Below are positions 17,225-26,525 of a stretch of DNA of 64,000 bases, one piece after another; the first letter of the stretch is position 1, and every line of letters starts with the position of its first letter. Made by a program: the position numbers and the translations under genes. The stretch lies in the NCBI GenBank assembly GCA_016711265.1, contig JADJTI010000004.1:1-64000 (forward strand), read 5' to 3'. Source of the stretch: Austwickia sp. Its GTDB lineage: Bacteria; Actinomycetota; Actinomycetes; Actinomycetales; Dermatophilaceae. The notes beneath the pieces were generated by a model. That model saw only the letters and a program-made list of their open reading frames with translations, had not been told where the DNA came from and ran no database searches.

Positions 17225-18511
17225 CTACGGCGGCCAGTCCATCGGCGGCGAGAACACCAGCACCACGGTGGTCCACCAGTACACCGTCGCGGCCAGCACC
17301 GGCAGGCACAGCACCGGCCCGACCGGCCACCACCGCCGCAGACGCCCCCGTCGCGGATCGCCGATCAGCACCGCGGTCAGCACCCCGAACACCGGAACAT
17401 CCAAGAGCAGAAACCTGATCATGCTGGTGCTCGGCGCGGTCACCGCGAACAGGTACAGGGGGTAGACCAGCCCCCAGGCGCGCAGCTCCAGAGGCATCCA
17501 CGCGGCGTACCTGGTCAGCATCGAGGCGCACACCACCACCAGCCCTACGGCCCAGGCCAGGGCCACCGGCGTCCCGTACTCCCACGACAGCCACCCCCAC
17601 CACGGCAGGAACGGTCCCCGGTCCGGCCGTTGCCCCCAGGTGGCCTGGACGGCCAGGAAGGCGTCCGGGCGTCCGGTGAGCCACCCCACCAGGACCGGCC
17701 AGGCGGCACCGGCGACGACGCTGGCCCCCAGGAGGGCCAACCCGGAGAACCACCACGCCCGGGCGTGCCCGGCCGGGTGGCCCTCGGTCGGTTCGCGTCG
17801 CTCGCGCCGCCACCGGATCACCAGATGGACCACGACGACGAAAGCCAGCGGGGCGGCGACCGCTCGCGCGAAACCCAACACCAGCACCAGCACCACCGCG
17901 ATCCCGTAGCGCTGCCGGTGGATCATGGTGAGCGCCGCCAGCACCAGCACCAGCGCCAACGCCTCGGTGTACGCGATCTGCAGCACCGTGCTGGCCGGGT
18001 ACAGCAGCCACAGGCCCACGGCGACGGCGGCCGCCTTCCGGTGCCGCCCCGCCCGGTCGCGATCGTGCCGGTCGTCCCGGTCCCGATCAGATGCCGACGC
18101 GCCGCCTCGGGCCGCGAACAACCGGTATGCCAGCCAGGCAGCCGTCGCTGAGGCGGCGAGGTTCACCGTCAACGCCGCCACCCAGAAGGGCAGACCGAAC
18201 GCCATCACCACCCGCACGAGAAGCGGAAACAGCGGAAAAAACGCCCATTCGCTCTGCTCGACCGCCCCGAACTCGTCCAGCGGGAGCGGTAGCGGGTACC
18301 CGTAGCTGGCGATCCGCGCGTACCACTGGCCGTCCCACATGGTCACCAGCTGACTGAACTCGGCGTTGCCGAGCCCTCCCAGCCGACGCTGGCGCTCGCC
18401 GGCCGGACTCGACAACAGCCACCCGACGCCGAGTCGGGTCAGCACGAACCAGACCAGCAGCCACATCAGGGGTGCAGCGCCGGCCCGTCGCCCGAGCCGG
18501 CCTCGACTCAT
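17225..18511 (-). CDS. PIG-V-like mannosyltransferase (GT-C fold)
   Basis: A 428-residue protein with about ten hydrophobic helices. The luminal-loop signature WDGQWYARIASYGYP followed by AFFPLFPLLVRV is that of PIG-V/GT76-type polyprenyl-phosphate-mannose-dependent mannosyltransferases. A charged cytoplasmic loop (SASDRDRDDRHDRDRAGRHR) interrupts the helices. It likely adds mannose to a lipid or glycan at the outer face of the membrane. Its ATG overlaps the stop of the SRPBCC gene by ATGA, completing a three-gene overlapping operon. Confidence 0.82.
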   Translation of the reverse strand: MSRGRLGRRAGAAPLMWLLVWFVLTRLGVGWLLSSPAGERQRRLGGLGNAEFSQLVTMWDGQWYARIASYGYPLPLPLDEFGAVEQSEWAFFPLFPLLVRVVMAFGLPFWVAALTVNLAASATAAWLAYRLFAARGGASASDRDRDDRHDRDRAGRHRKAAAVAVGLWLLYPASTVLQIAYTEALALVLVLAALTMIHRQRYGIAVVLVLVLGFARAVAAPLAFVVVVHLVIRWRRERREPTEGHPAGHARAWWFSGLALLGASVVAGAAWPVLVGWLTGRPDAFLAVQATWGQRPDRGPFLPWWGWLSWEYGTPVALAWAVGLVVVCASMLTRYAAWMPLELRAWGLVYPLYLFAVTAPSTSMIRFLLLDVPVFGVLTAVLIGDPRRGRLRRWWPVGPVLCLPVLAATVYWWTTVVLVFSPPMDWPP

Positions 18512-18987
18512 TGGGGAGCTTTGGCGGCAGCCGCCAGCATCCGGTCGATCACGACCTCGTACGCCGATTTGCTGATCGGGGCCAGGACGGGGGCCAGCAG
18601 GGCGCCCAGGAAGGGCAACCGCAAGCGCAGGCTCTCCGTCCAGATCACCTCGGTGGTGCGCGCACCCAGGGTGCCGCTGACCGGCGTCACCTGAACGTTG
18701 ACCCAGCCTCGCAACACCGGCCCGTGTTTGGTGATCCGGAAACGTGCGGCCCGCTGCGGCCGGGCCCGGTTGGGCGGTTCCCAGAGCTCCACGGTCATCC
18801 GGTCACGCAGCACTCCCGGCCCGACGCCGGTGATCGCCGTAAAGGACCAGCCCACCCGCGGCTGACCCGGGTCCGAGCGGATGCGCGTCAGCGGAACCCA
18901 GCGACCGTGGCTGGAGAAGTCGCTGAGCACGGCCCAGACCCGCTCGGCCGGGGTCTGCACGATCCGGCGGACGACAAAAGGGCTCAT
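18508..18987 (-). CDS. SRPBCC (polyketide cyclase/START-like) family protein
   Basis: A 159-residue helix-grip protein: an N-terminal strand (VVRRIVQTPAERVWAVLSDF), a central sheet and a long C-terminal helix (ISKSAYEVVIDRMLAAAAKA). The fold binds hydrophobic ligands, but no ligand can be named. It overlaps both neighbours by 4 bases (DivIVA-domain gene upstream, mannosyltransferase gene downstream). Coordinated production with a lipid-linked glycosyltransferase suggests a lipid-related role, which is inference. Confidence 0.82.
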   Translation of the reverse strand: MSPFVVRRIVQTPAERVWAVLSDFSSHGRWVPLTRIRSDPGQPRVGWSFTAITGVGPGVLRDRMTVELWEPPNRARPQRAARFRITKHGPVLRGWVNVQVTPVSGTLGARTTEVIWTESLRLRLPFLGALLAPVLAPISKSAYEVVIDRMLAAAAKAPQ

Positions 18988-19289
18988 CGAACATCCTCGC
19001 GGTCGGTCGGTCGGTGCGCCGGGTCAGCGGTGGAGGTCTCGGCGGTCATCTCCCGTCGTAAGCGATCCAGGAGGTCGTCGACCTGATCCATGCGGTACCC
19101 ACGGATCGCCCGGTCCAGTCGCACGGTGGCCAGGTCATCGGGCCCCAGCGGCAGATCCGGCAGGTGCAGGGCCGCAAGCGGTCGCGCAGGCTCGGCCAAC
19201 TCGACGCTGAGTCGCCCGGTCCGTCCGGCCACCACCGCAGCCACCGCGCCGATCACGAGCAGCACCAGGACGAGCAGGAAGACGATCAC
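18984..19289 (-). CDS. Small membrane protein with DivIVA-like domain
   Basis: A 101-residue protein: one N-terminal membrane helix (VFLLVLVLLVIGAVAAVVAG), then a short DivIVA-type motif (VRLDRAIRGYRMDQVDDLLDRLRREM). The GYR..QVD pattern is the hallmark of DivIVA/Wag31 N-terminal domains, which sense curved membrane. The protein is too short for the usual coiled coil. It is the first gene of the three-gene overlapping operon and starts with GTG. Confidence 0.8.
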   Translation of the reverse strand: MIVFLLVLVLLVIGAVAAVVAGRTGRLSVELAEPARPLAALHLPDLPLGPDDLATVRLDRAIRGYRMDQVDDLLDRLRREMTAETSTADPAHRPTDREDVR

Positions 19290-19388
19290 GCGGTCATGGT
19301 GTCACGGTCACGGCGCCCGCGAGGTCGCCAGCCCGTCGCGGGTCTGCCTTAGCGCAGCGTCCGCGTTGGTCGGCCCTCTGGGTGCGCC

Positions 19389-20174
19389 TCATTCGGGAGA
19401 ACTCGCCGGCGCCTGGGGAACGCCCGCACTCACCCATTCGACCGCCTCCTCGACGTCGTCGGTGACCCGAAGGAGAGCGGCGTCGACGGGCGAGATCGTG
19501 TCGGCGGTCGTCATGGTGTGACCGATCCAGTCCAGCAGGCCCGCCCAGTAGCCGCGATCCAGCAGCACGATCGGGAACGAGTTGACCTTGTGCGTCTGGA
19601 CCAGGGTGAGCGCCTCGAACAGTTCGTCCAGCGTGCCGAACCCACCGGGGAGCACGACGAACCCCTCGGCGTACTTCAAGAACATGGTCTTGCGGACGAA
19701 GAAGTACCGGAAGTTGATGCCGAGTTGGACGTAGGGATTCAGGCCCTGCTCGAAGGGCAGCTCGATGCCGAGTCCGACGCTCGTACCGCCCGCCTCGGTG
19801 GCGCCCTTGTTGACCGCTTCCATCGTGCCCGGTCCACCGCCGGTGATGACGGCATAGCCCCGCCGCGCGAGCGCGGCCCCCAGGGCTTCGCCCATCGTGT
19901 ACCAGCGACTGTCCCGGGGCACCCGGGCGGAACCGAACACGCTGATCGCCGGGCCGACCTCGGCCAACGCCCCGAACCCCTCGACGAACTCGGCCTGGAT
20001 CCGCATCACCCGCCAGGGGTCGGTGTGCAGCCAGTCGGTCTGCTGGGAGGTGTCGAGCAACCGCTCGTCATGGGTCGAGGTGGGCGCGCCCGGGCCGCGC
20101 CACACGACGGGCCCGCGCAGGTACCCCGGCCCGGAGGACAGCGCGGGGTCGTGTGGGGCGGGGCCGGCGATCAT
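19389..20174 (-). CDS. LOG-family TIGR00730 Rossmann protein
   Basis: A 261-residue protein with the LOG signatures GGGPGTMEAVNKGA and PGGFGTLDELFEALT. The ISVFGSARVPRDSRWY strand starts the Rossmann fold. Characterised relatives are phosphoribohydrolases that release cytokinin-type bases or AMP; some are nucleotide 5'-monophosphate nucleosidases. The ATG at 20174 overlaps the dapE stop (ATGA) and has GAGGTGG upstream, so it is preferred to the GTG at 20183. Translational coupling to dapE is common in actinobacteria. Confidence 0.88.
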   Translation of the reverse strand: MIAGPAPHDPALSSGPGYLRGPVVWRGPGAPTSTHDERLLDTSQQTDWLHTDPWRVMRIQAEFVEGFGALAEVGPAISVFGSARVPRDSRWYTMGEALGAALARRGYAVITGGGPGTMEAVNKGATEAGGTSVGLGIELPFEQGLNPYVQLGINFRYFFVRKTMFLKYAEGFVVLPGGFGTLDELFEALTLVQTHKVNSFPIVLLDRGYWAGLLDWIGHTMTTADTISPVDAALLRVTDDVEEAVEWVSAGVPQAPASSPE

Positions 20175-21298
20175 GACAGCCACCTCAGCAACGCCGCCTC
20201 GACATCGCGGTACTGCTGGACCGGGCAGTGTTCGTCGTCCGCGTGCGCCAGCGCCGGATCACCCGGTCCGAAGTTCACCGCGGGCACCCCCAGGGCATCG
20301 AACCTGGCCACATCGGTCCAACCCACCTTCGCCGTGACCGGGAGGCCCAGCGCCGCCACGAAGTCTCGCGCGGCAGGTCGGTGCAGACCCGGACGCGCCC
20401 CCGCGGCCACATCGGTGACCCGGACGTCGTACCCGCTGAAGAACTCCCGGACGAAAGCCACCGCCTCCGGTGCGCTGCGACTCGGCGCGAACCGATGGTT
20501 GACGGTGAGCACGCATTCGTCGGGGATCACGTTGCCCGCCACCCCTGCGCGGATACCGACGGCCTGCAGCGCCTCCCGGTACACCAGCCCGTCGACTTCG
20601 ACCTCCCGCGCCTGGTACGACGCCAACCTCACCAGAAGTTCTCCCGTCTTGTGGACGGCGTTGTCGGCCGTCCACGGCCGCGCGGAATGGCCGGCCACCC
20701 CGGCAACCGTGACGTCGACGCGCAGGGTGCCGTTGCAGCCGCCTTCGACCTCACCCCGGGTCGGCTCCAGGAGGACCGCAAAGTCCCCCGTCAGCCAATC
20801 GGGGCGAGTGGCAGCCAGCCGGGCCAGGCCGTTGCGGGCGGCGTCGACCTCCTCGCAGTCGTACCAGACGTACGTGACATCGCGACTCGGGGACGTGAGC
20901 TGCCCAGCGAGCCGGAGCTGGACCGCCACTCCGCCGAGCATGTCCACCGTCCCCCGCCCCCACAGGACCTCCCCGCCGCCGGCTCCGACGCCGTCCAGCC
21001 GCCGGGTGGGCAGGTTGGCGGGGTCTGCGAGCGGAACCGTGTCCAGGTGCCCGGCGAGCACCACCCGCTCGGACCGACCCAGGCGGGTTCGCGCCAGGAC
21101 GGCGTCACCGTCCCGCACCACCTCGAGGTGGTCCCGGCCCGCCAGCGCCGCCTGCACGGCATCCGCCAAGGGCCCCTCACGGCCACTGACGGAACCGACG
21201 TCGCAAATCGCCTGGGTCAGGGTGACGACGTCGTGGTCCAGGTTCAACGAGGTCACCGGGGGCAGGGACCGGTCGGTGGGCGAGGCGTGACTGCTCAT
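20171..21298 (-). CDS. dapE: Succinyl-diaminopimelate desuccinylase
   Basis: A 375-residue M20 metallopeptidase that removes succinate from N-succinyl-LL-diaminopimelate. Metal ligands are visible as AGHLDTVP, GRGTVDMLGG, DCEEVDAARNG and, at the end, HADDEHC. The dimerisation or lid domain carries AGHSARPWTADNAVHKTGEL. The ATG at 21298 follows a TAGCCT box by 7 nt. It is divergent from dapD and coupled to the LOG gene. Together with dapD and dapC it completes the succinylase branch to meso-DAP and lysine. Confidence 0.92.
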   Translation of the reverse strand: MSSHASPTDRSLPPVTSLNLDHDVVTLTQAICDVGSVSGREGPLADAVQAALAGRDHLEVVRDGDAVLARTRLGRSERVVLAGHLDTVPLADPANLPTRRLDGVGAGGGEVLWGRGTVDMLGGVAVQLRLAGQLTSPSRDVTYVWYDCEEVDAARNGLARLAATRPDWLTGDFAVLLEPTRGEVEGGCNGTLRVDVTVAGVAGHSARPWTADNAVHKTGELLVRLASYQAREVEVDGLVYREALQAVGIRAGVAGNVIPDECVLTVNHRFAPSRSAPEAVAFVREFFSGYDVRVTDVAAGARPGLHRPAARDFVAALGLPVTAKVGWTDVARFDALGVPAVNFGPGDPALAHADDEHCPVQQYRDVEAALLRWLS

Positions 21299-21305
21299 GC
21301 ACGGC

Positions 21306-21311
21306 AGGCTA
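21306..21311 (-). promoter_or_regulatory. -10 box TAGCCT for dapE
   Basis: On the minus strand TAGCCT ends 7 nt before the dapE ATG, without a ribosome site, fitting a leaderless transcript. Confidence 0.45.
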
Positions 21312-21372
21312 GCTGTTCCGTCCACGCGGGCCGGGTACGCCGTGGACGCTCGGGTTGAGCCACGTCGCGCGC

Positions 21373-21427
21373 GCTGGAGGCGCCCGGCCCGGTAGAAGCG
21401 TCCAGCCCGCTGGAGGCGCCCGGCCCG
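21373..21427. repeat. 19-nt direct repeat in the dapE-dapD gap
   Basis: GCTGGAGGCGCCCGGCCCG occurs at 21373-21391 and again, exactly, at 21409-21427 (36-base period). It lies in the 335-base divergent intergenic region; a regulatory role is possible but unproven. Confidence 0.8.
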
Positions 21428-21448
21428 CTGCGGGGCAATCGGCTGAGC

Positions 21449-21514
21449 CCGAACCCACGTGGGCCTTCCGAACCCACGAAGCTTGGTGGGTCTGGCAGCG
21501 GGACGTGGGTTCGG
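21449..21514. repeat. 12-nt inverted repeat in the dapE-dapD gap
   Basis: CCGAACCCACGT at 21449-21460 is complementary to ACGTGGGTTCGG at 21503-21514. A further partial copy (CCGAACCCACGA) sits at 21468-21479. It could be a regulator site or an RNA stem. Confidence 0.6.
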
Positions 21515-21518
21515 TGAG

Positions 21519-21571
21519 CGACACCGGGCGACACCGGGCGCGACACCGGCGCGACACCGGCGCGACACCGG
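21519..21571. repeat. Tandem CGACACCGG repeat, five copies
   Basis: CGACACCGG starts at 21519, 21529, 21541, 21552 and 21563 with 1-3 base GC spacers, a period of 10-12 bases, close to one helical turn. It ends about 50 bases upstream of the dapD -10 box. Confidence 0.75.
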
Positions 21572-21621
21572 GCCACGCCGGGGTGGGCGCACCGGCGAGT
21601 TCGAAGGCCGCCGTACTCGCC

Positions 21622-21627
21622 TAGGCT
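21622..21627 (+). promoter_or_regulatory. -10 box TAGGCT for leaderless dapD
   Basis: TAGGCT then GGGCCC (6 nt) then the ATG at 21634; no ribosome site. Confidence 0.5.
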
Positions 21628-21633
21628 GGGCCC

Positions 21634-22572
21634 ATGACGCACGGGCGCACGGCCTGGGGATGGGGCCTGACCACGACCACCGACGGCGGGCAGAGCTTGG
21701 ACACCTGGTATCCCCACCCGCAGCTGGGTAAAGCTCCCGATGAGGACCCCTACGCCGCTCCCGTGGAATTGTCCGCCCTCGTCGGCCAGGATCCCCGCCG
21801 CGGGGTCCGGACCACGGTGATCCTCACGGTGGTCGACCTGGATGCCGCGCCGGCCTCGCCGCCGGACGCCTACCTGCGCCTGCACGTCCTGTCCGCCCGG
21901 TTGGCTGAGCCCAACACGATCAACCTCGACGGCCTCTTCGGCGTCCTCCCGAATGTCGTGTGGACGAACCACGGCCCCTGCTCCACGGAGGATTTCGAAA
22001 CCACCCGCGCCCGGTTGCGCGCCGACGGACCGGTGACCGTGTACGGCGTCGACAAGTTCCCGCGGATGGTCGACTACGTTCTCCCGACTGGGGTGCGGAT
22101 CGCCGACGCCGACCGGGTCCGGCTAGGAGCACACCTGGCCAGCGGCACCACGGTGATGCATGAGGGCTTCGTCAACTTCAACGCGGGGACACTCGGCTCC
22201 TCGATGATCGAGGGGCGCATCTCCCAGGGAGTCGTCGTTGGCGACGGCTCCGACATCGGCGGCGGCGCCTCCACGATGGGCACCTTGTCCGGTGGCGGCT
22301 CGCAGCGGGTCCGGATCGGTCGCCGCTGCCTGGTGGGGGCCGAAGCGGGCTGCGGGATCGCCCTCGGGGACGACTGCGTCATCGAGGCGGGGCTGTACGT
22401 CACCGCAGGCACCAAGGTCACCCTGGACGACGGGCGCGTGGTCAAGGCGCGCGAGCTGTCCGGACAGAGCGGCCTGTTGTTCATCCGCGACTCCGTCGAC
22501 GGCCGGGTCCGGGCTCGATCCCGGTCCGGCACGGGGATCGAGCTCAACTCGGCCCTGCATGACAACACCTGA
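21634..22572 (+). CDS. dapD: Tetrahydrodipicolinate N-succinyltransferase (actinobacterial type)
   Basis: A 312-residue hexapeptide-repeat enzyme that succinylates tetrahydrodipicolinate using succinyl-CoA. The N-terminal ~100 residues are the actinobacterial domain. The left-handed beta-helix follows ([75 protein letters not shown]). It is divergent from dapE across a repeat-rich spacer. Its last 14 bases overlap the next gene. Confidence 0.93.
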   Translation: MTHGRTAWGWGLTTTTDGGQSLDTWYPHPQLGKAPDEDPYAAPVELSALVGQDPRRGVRTTVILTVVDLDAAPASPPDAYLRLHVLSARLAEPNTINLDGLFGVLPNVVWTNHGPCSTEDFETTRARLRADGPVTVYGVDKFPRMVDYVLPTGVRIADADRVRLGAHLASGTTVMHEGFVNFNAGTLGSSMIEGRISQGVVVGDGSDIGGGASTMGTLSGGGSQRVRIGRRCLVGAEAGCGIALGDDCVIEAGLYVTAGTKVTLDDGRVVKARELSGQSGLLFIRDSVDGRVRARSRSGTGIELNSALHDNT

Positions 22573-23488
22573 CCGGCACCGCCTCGGCGGCCTGTTCCCC
22601 CAACCGCGAGCCGGCAGCCCGCAGGCCCGGGCCCGGCGTCGACGCGCCCGCGTGCGACGCCTCCGGCTGAGCGCCACAATGCTGGTCCTGCTGGTCGGGC
22701 TGTGGTTCGGCGCCCGGGCTGTCTGGGATCGCCTACATCCGATCCTGCTGCCCAGCTCGTGCGAGGTGAGCCAGGCCCGCGGCGGCCCGTTCGGTTATCC
22801 CCCCGACAAGTTCGCCAACGCCGCCACCGTCGCCGCGCTGGCCGTCAAGCGCGACCTGCCGACCCGGGCCGCCGTCATCGCGACGGCCACGGCGCTGCAG
22901 GAGTCGAAACTGCGCAACCTGGAGCACGGGGACCGCGACTCGGTCGGGTTGTTCCAGCAACGGCCCAGCCAGGGGTGGGGGACGGTCGCCCAGATCCTCG
23001 ACCCGGTGTACGCCACGTCCGCGTTCTACGACCATCTGGTCCGCGTGCCCGGATGGGATCGCCGTCCCCTGACCGAGGTGGCGCAGGCGGTGCAGCGCAG
23101 CGGCTTCCCCGATGCCTACGCCAAGCACGAGGCGGAGGCGAGTGCGCTGGCCTTGGCGCTCACCGGCGACCGCCCGGCCGCAGCGACCTGCCGGTTGGAG
23201 GAGCCGGAGAGCACGTGGAGCCGTCGTCGGGTGCGCGAACACGCGGCCCGGGAGACCGGCCTGTCGGGTCGGGACACGCCTCGCGGCGTCGAGTGGACAG
23301 CGCCGGACACCCGTAGTGCGTGGATGCTGGGTTCGTGGGCGCTTGCCCACGCCCAACGCCACGGGACCCTCCGGGTCAGCGTGGGCGATCGGACGTGGAC
23401 CCGCAGCATGGCCGAGGACGCTTCCCGGTGGGCGCCGGCAGCCGAGCCGCTGCCGGCCACCACGGTCCGCATCGACGTGACGCGCTGA
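22559..23488 (+). CDS. Membrane-anchored protein with lysozyme-like motif
   Basis: A 309-residue protein. A basic N-terminus and one membrane helix ([20 protein letters not shown]) anchor an exterior domain. Residues ~105-150 ([36 protein letters not shown]) resemble transglycosylase/lysozyme-fold proteins in which the Glu of QESK would be catalytic and GLFQQRPS lines the cleft. I do not recognise the whole protein, and the C-terminal ~110 residues match nothing known to me. The ATG overlaps the dapD end by 14 bases, so the two are coupled. A cell-wall hydrolytic role is inferred, consistent with the DAP neighbourhood. Confidence 0.75.
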   Translation: MTTPDRHRLGGLFPQPRAGSPQARARRRRARVRRLRLSATMLVLLVGLWFGARAVWDRLHPILLPSSCEVSQARGGPFGYPPDKFANAATVAALAVKRDLPTRAAVIATATALQESKLRNLEHGDRDSVGLFQQRPSQGWGTVAQILDPVYATSAFYDHLVRVPGWDRRPLTEVAQAVQRSGFPDAYAKHEAEASALALALTGDRPAAATCRLEEPESTWSRRRVREHAARETGLSGRDTPRGVEWTAPDTRSAWMLGSWALAHAQRHGTLRVSVGDRTWTRSMAEDASRWAPAAEPLPATTVRIDVTR

Positions 23489-23503
23489 ACGCCGGGCACA
23501 ACG

Positions 23504-23539
23504 CGACGGCGCCCCCGGTCACCGGGGACGCCGCCGTCG
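23504..23539. terminator. Hairpin terminator between convergent genes before gltA
   Basis: CGACGGCG pairs with CGCCGTCG, and inside it CCCCGGT pairs with ACCGGGG, with a small bulge. It lies between the convergent lysozyme-like and gltA genes. Confidence 0.75.
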
Positions 23540-23555
23540 GACCAGGCAACAAACC

Positions 23556-24842
<1,287 letters not shown>

Positions 24843-24942
24843 GGCACCCGATTCCTTTCTGACGACCCTGCATCCTGTCGGCACGACGCTACCCCAGGCG
24901 GCCTTGCCTCTCCTGGGGAGTGCAGCCAGATCCCCTGTCGTC

Positions 24943-26106
24943 TCAGTTCCCGGGCTCGCCGAGCAGCCGTCCCGCCACCTGCTCGACCCGCTCGTCGGGG
25001 GCCGTGAGCGCGACCCGGATGTGCCGGGCCCCCAGCGACCCGTAGAAGGACCCGGGTGCCACGAGAATGCCCCGCGCCGCCAGCCCGTCCACGGCCTCCC
25101 AGCAGTCCTGGCCGCGGGTCAGCCACAGGTACAGACCGGCCTCGGAGTGCTCGACGGTGTATCCAGCAGCGGTGAATGCCGCCGTCAGCACGTCGCGGCG
25201 CCGCGCGTACCGGCTGCGTTGCTCGACCACGTGCGCGTCGTCGGTCAGGGCGGCCTGCATCGCCCGCTGCACCGGGGTGGGCATCATCATCCCGGCGTGT
25301 TTGCGGACCTGCAGGATCCGGCTGACCAGCTCGGTGTCACCGGCCACGAACGCCGCCCGATAGCCGGCGAGGTTGGACTGCTTGGACAGCGAATAGACCA
25401 CCAGCAGGCCCTGGGGATCTCCCTGGCACACCCGACGGTCGAGGATGCTCGGGACCCCGGTGGGCTCCCCCGGTCCCCGCGCGCCGCCCTCGGAGGGGTC
25501 CCGCCAGTCCAGCTCGGCGTAACACTCATCGGAGGCCACCACCGCTCCGATCCGACGCGCCCAGCGGACCACTTTGGCCAGGTGGTCGACGCCCAGAACC
25601 TGCCCGGTGGGGTTGGCCGGGCTGTTGACCCAGACCAGCTTGGGCGCGGTCGCCGGAGTGACCGGACCCAATTCCGTGATCCCGGTGAACGGCACGGGCG
25701 TGGCGCGGGCCAACCGAACGCCCACCTCGTACGTCGGGTAGGACAGCGCCGGGTAGGCGACGCGGTCACCGGGTCCCAACCCCAGCAGCGTGGGCAGCCA
25801 GGCCACCAGTTCCTTGGACCCGATGGTTGGCAGCACCCCGTCGGGGTCGATCCCGGGCACGCCCCGGCGCCGGGCGAACCACGCGGCGATCGTCTCCCGC
25901 AGCACGGCCGTGCCCCAGGTCATCGGATACCCGGGCGCCTCCGCCGCGGCCGCCAGGGTCACCTGAACCACCGCGGGGGTGGGGTCGACCGGCGTACCGA
26001 CCGACAGGTCGATCAGGCCCCCGGGGTGGACCCTGGCCTTGTCGGCGTAGGGAGCCAGAGTGTCCCAGGGGAAGTCGGGGAGGGCGACCGGGGGCGGCAG
26101 GACCAC
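24943..26106 (-). CDS. dapC: N-succinyldiaminopimelate aminotransferase (class I/II)
   Basis: A 387-residue PLP enzyme. The cofactor Lys is in YSLSKQSNLAGYRAAF, the substrate/PLP region has WVNSPANPTGQVLG and ASDECYAELDW, and the arginine near the end is in RHIRVALTAPDERV. The combination with fdxA 8 bases upstream is the actinobacterial dapC context. With dapD and dapE close by, it supplies the third step of the succinylase branch. The start is GTG at 26106. Confidence 0.9.
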   Translation of the reverse strand: MVLPPPVALPDFPWDTLAPYADKARVHPGGLIDLSVGTPVDPTPAVVQVTLAAAAEAPGYPMTWGTAVLRETIAAWFARRRGVPGIDPDGVLPTIGSKELVAWLPTLLGLGPGDRVAYPALSYPTYEVGVRLARATPVPFTGITELGPVTPATAPKLVWVNSPANPTGQVLGVDHLAKVVRWARRIGAVVASDECYAELDWRDPSEGGARGPGEPTGVPSILDRRVCQGDPQGLLVVYSLSKQSNLAGYRAAFVAGDTELVSRILQVRKHAGMMMPTPVQRAMQAALTDDAHVVEQRSRYARRRDVLTAAFTAAGYTVEHSEAGLYLWLTRGQDCWEAVDGLAARGILVAPGSFYGSLGARHIRVALTAPDERVEQVAGRLLGEPGN

Positions 26107-26113
26107 CGCGCGG

Positions 26114-26437
26114 TCAGTCGTGCTGCTGCGGCGGCAGGGCGGCCGGGATGGCGTGGTCCTTGGCGATCAGACCGAGCTTAGTGGCGCCGCCGGGGCTGCC
26201 CAGGTCGTCGAAGAACTCGGCGTTGGCCTTGGTGTACTCATTCCACTGCTGCGGGACGTCGTCCTCGTAGTAGATCGCCTCGACGGGGCAGACAGGCTCG
26301 CAGGCCCCGCAGTCCACGCACTCGTCGGGGTGGATGTAGAGCATGCGTTCACCCTCGTAGATGCAGTCGACCGGGCATTCCTCGATGCATGCCTTGTCCT
26401 TCAGGTCAACACACGGCTGGGTGATGACGTACGTCAT
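26114..26437 (-). CDS. fdxA: Ferredoxin, 7Fe-type
   Basis: A 107-residue ferredoxin with two cluster motifs: Cys9, Cys17 and Cys21/25 (PCVDLKDKACIEECPVDC) and the second set in ECVDCGACEPVC. The spacing of the first set is that of the 3Fe-4S + 4Fe-4S type found in mycobacteria. A soluble one-electron carrier. AGGAGG precedes the ATG at 26437. It is followed by dapC in the same unit. Confidence 0.95.
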   Translation of the reverse strand: MTYVITQPCVDLKDKACIEECPVDCIYEGERMLYIHPDECVDCGACEPVCPVEAIYYEDDVPQQWNEYTKANAEFFDDLGSPGGATKLGLIAKDHAIPAALPPQQHD

Positions 26438-26525
26438 GGGGGCGATCCTCCTGGCAAGGGTGCGGACACCCCTAGCCTCTCACGGGCCGATGGTCCGCGG
26501 GCGCGCGGCCGGGGTATGCGTCGGC

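Noticed and set aside
21519..21571. CRISPR-like array
   Set aside because: The repeat is 9 bases with 1-3 base spacers; CRISPR repeats and spacers are both over 20 bases and no cas genes are present.
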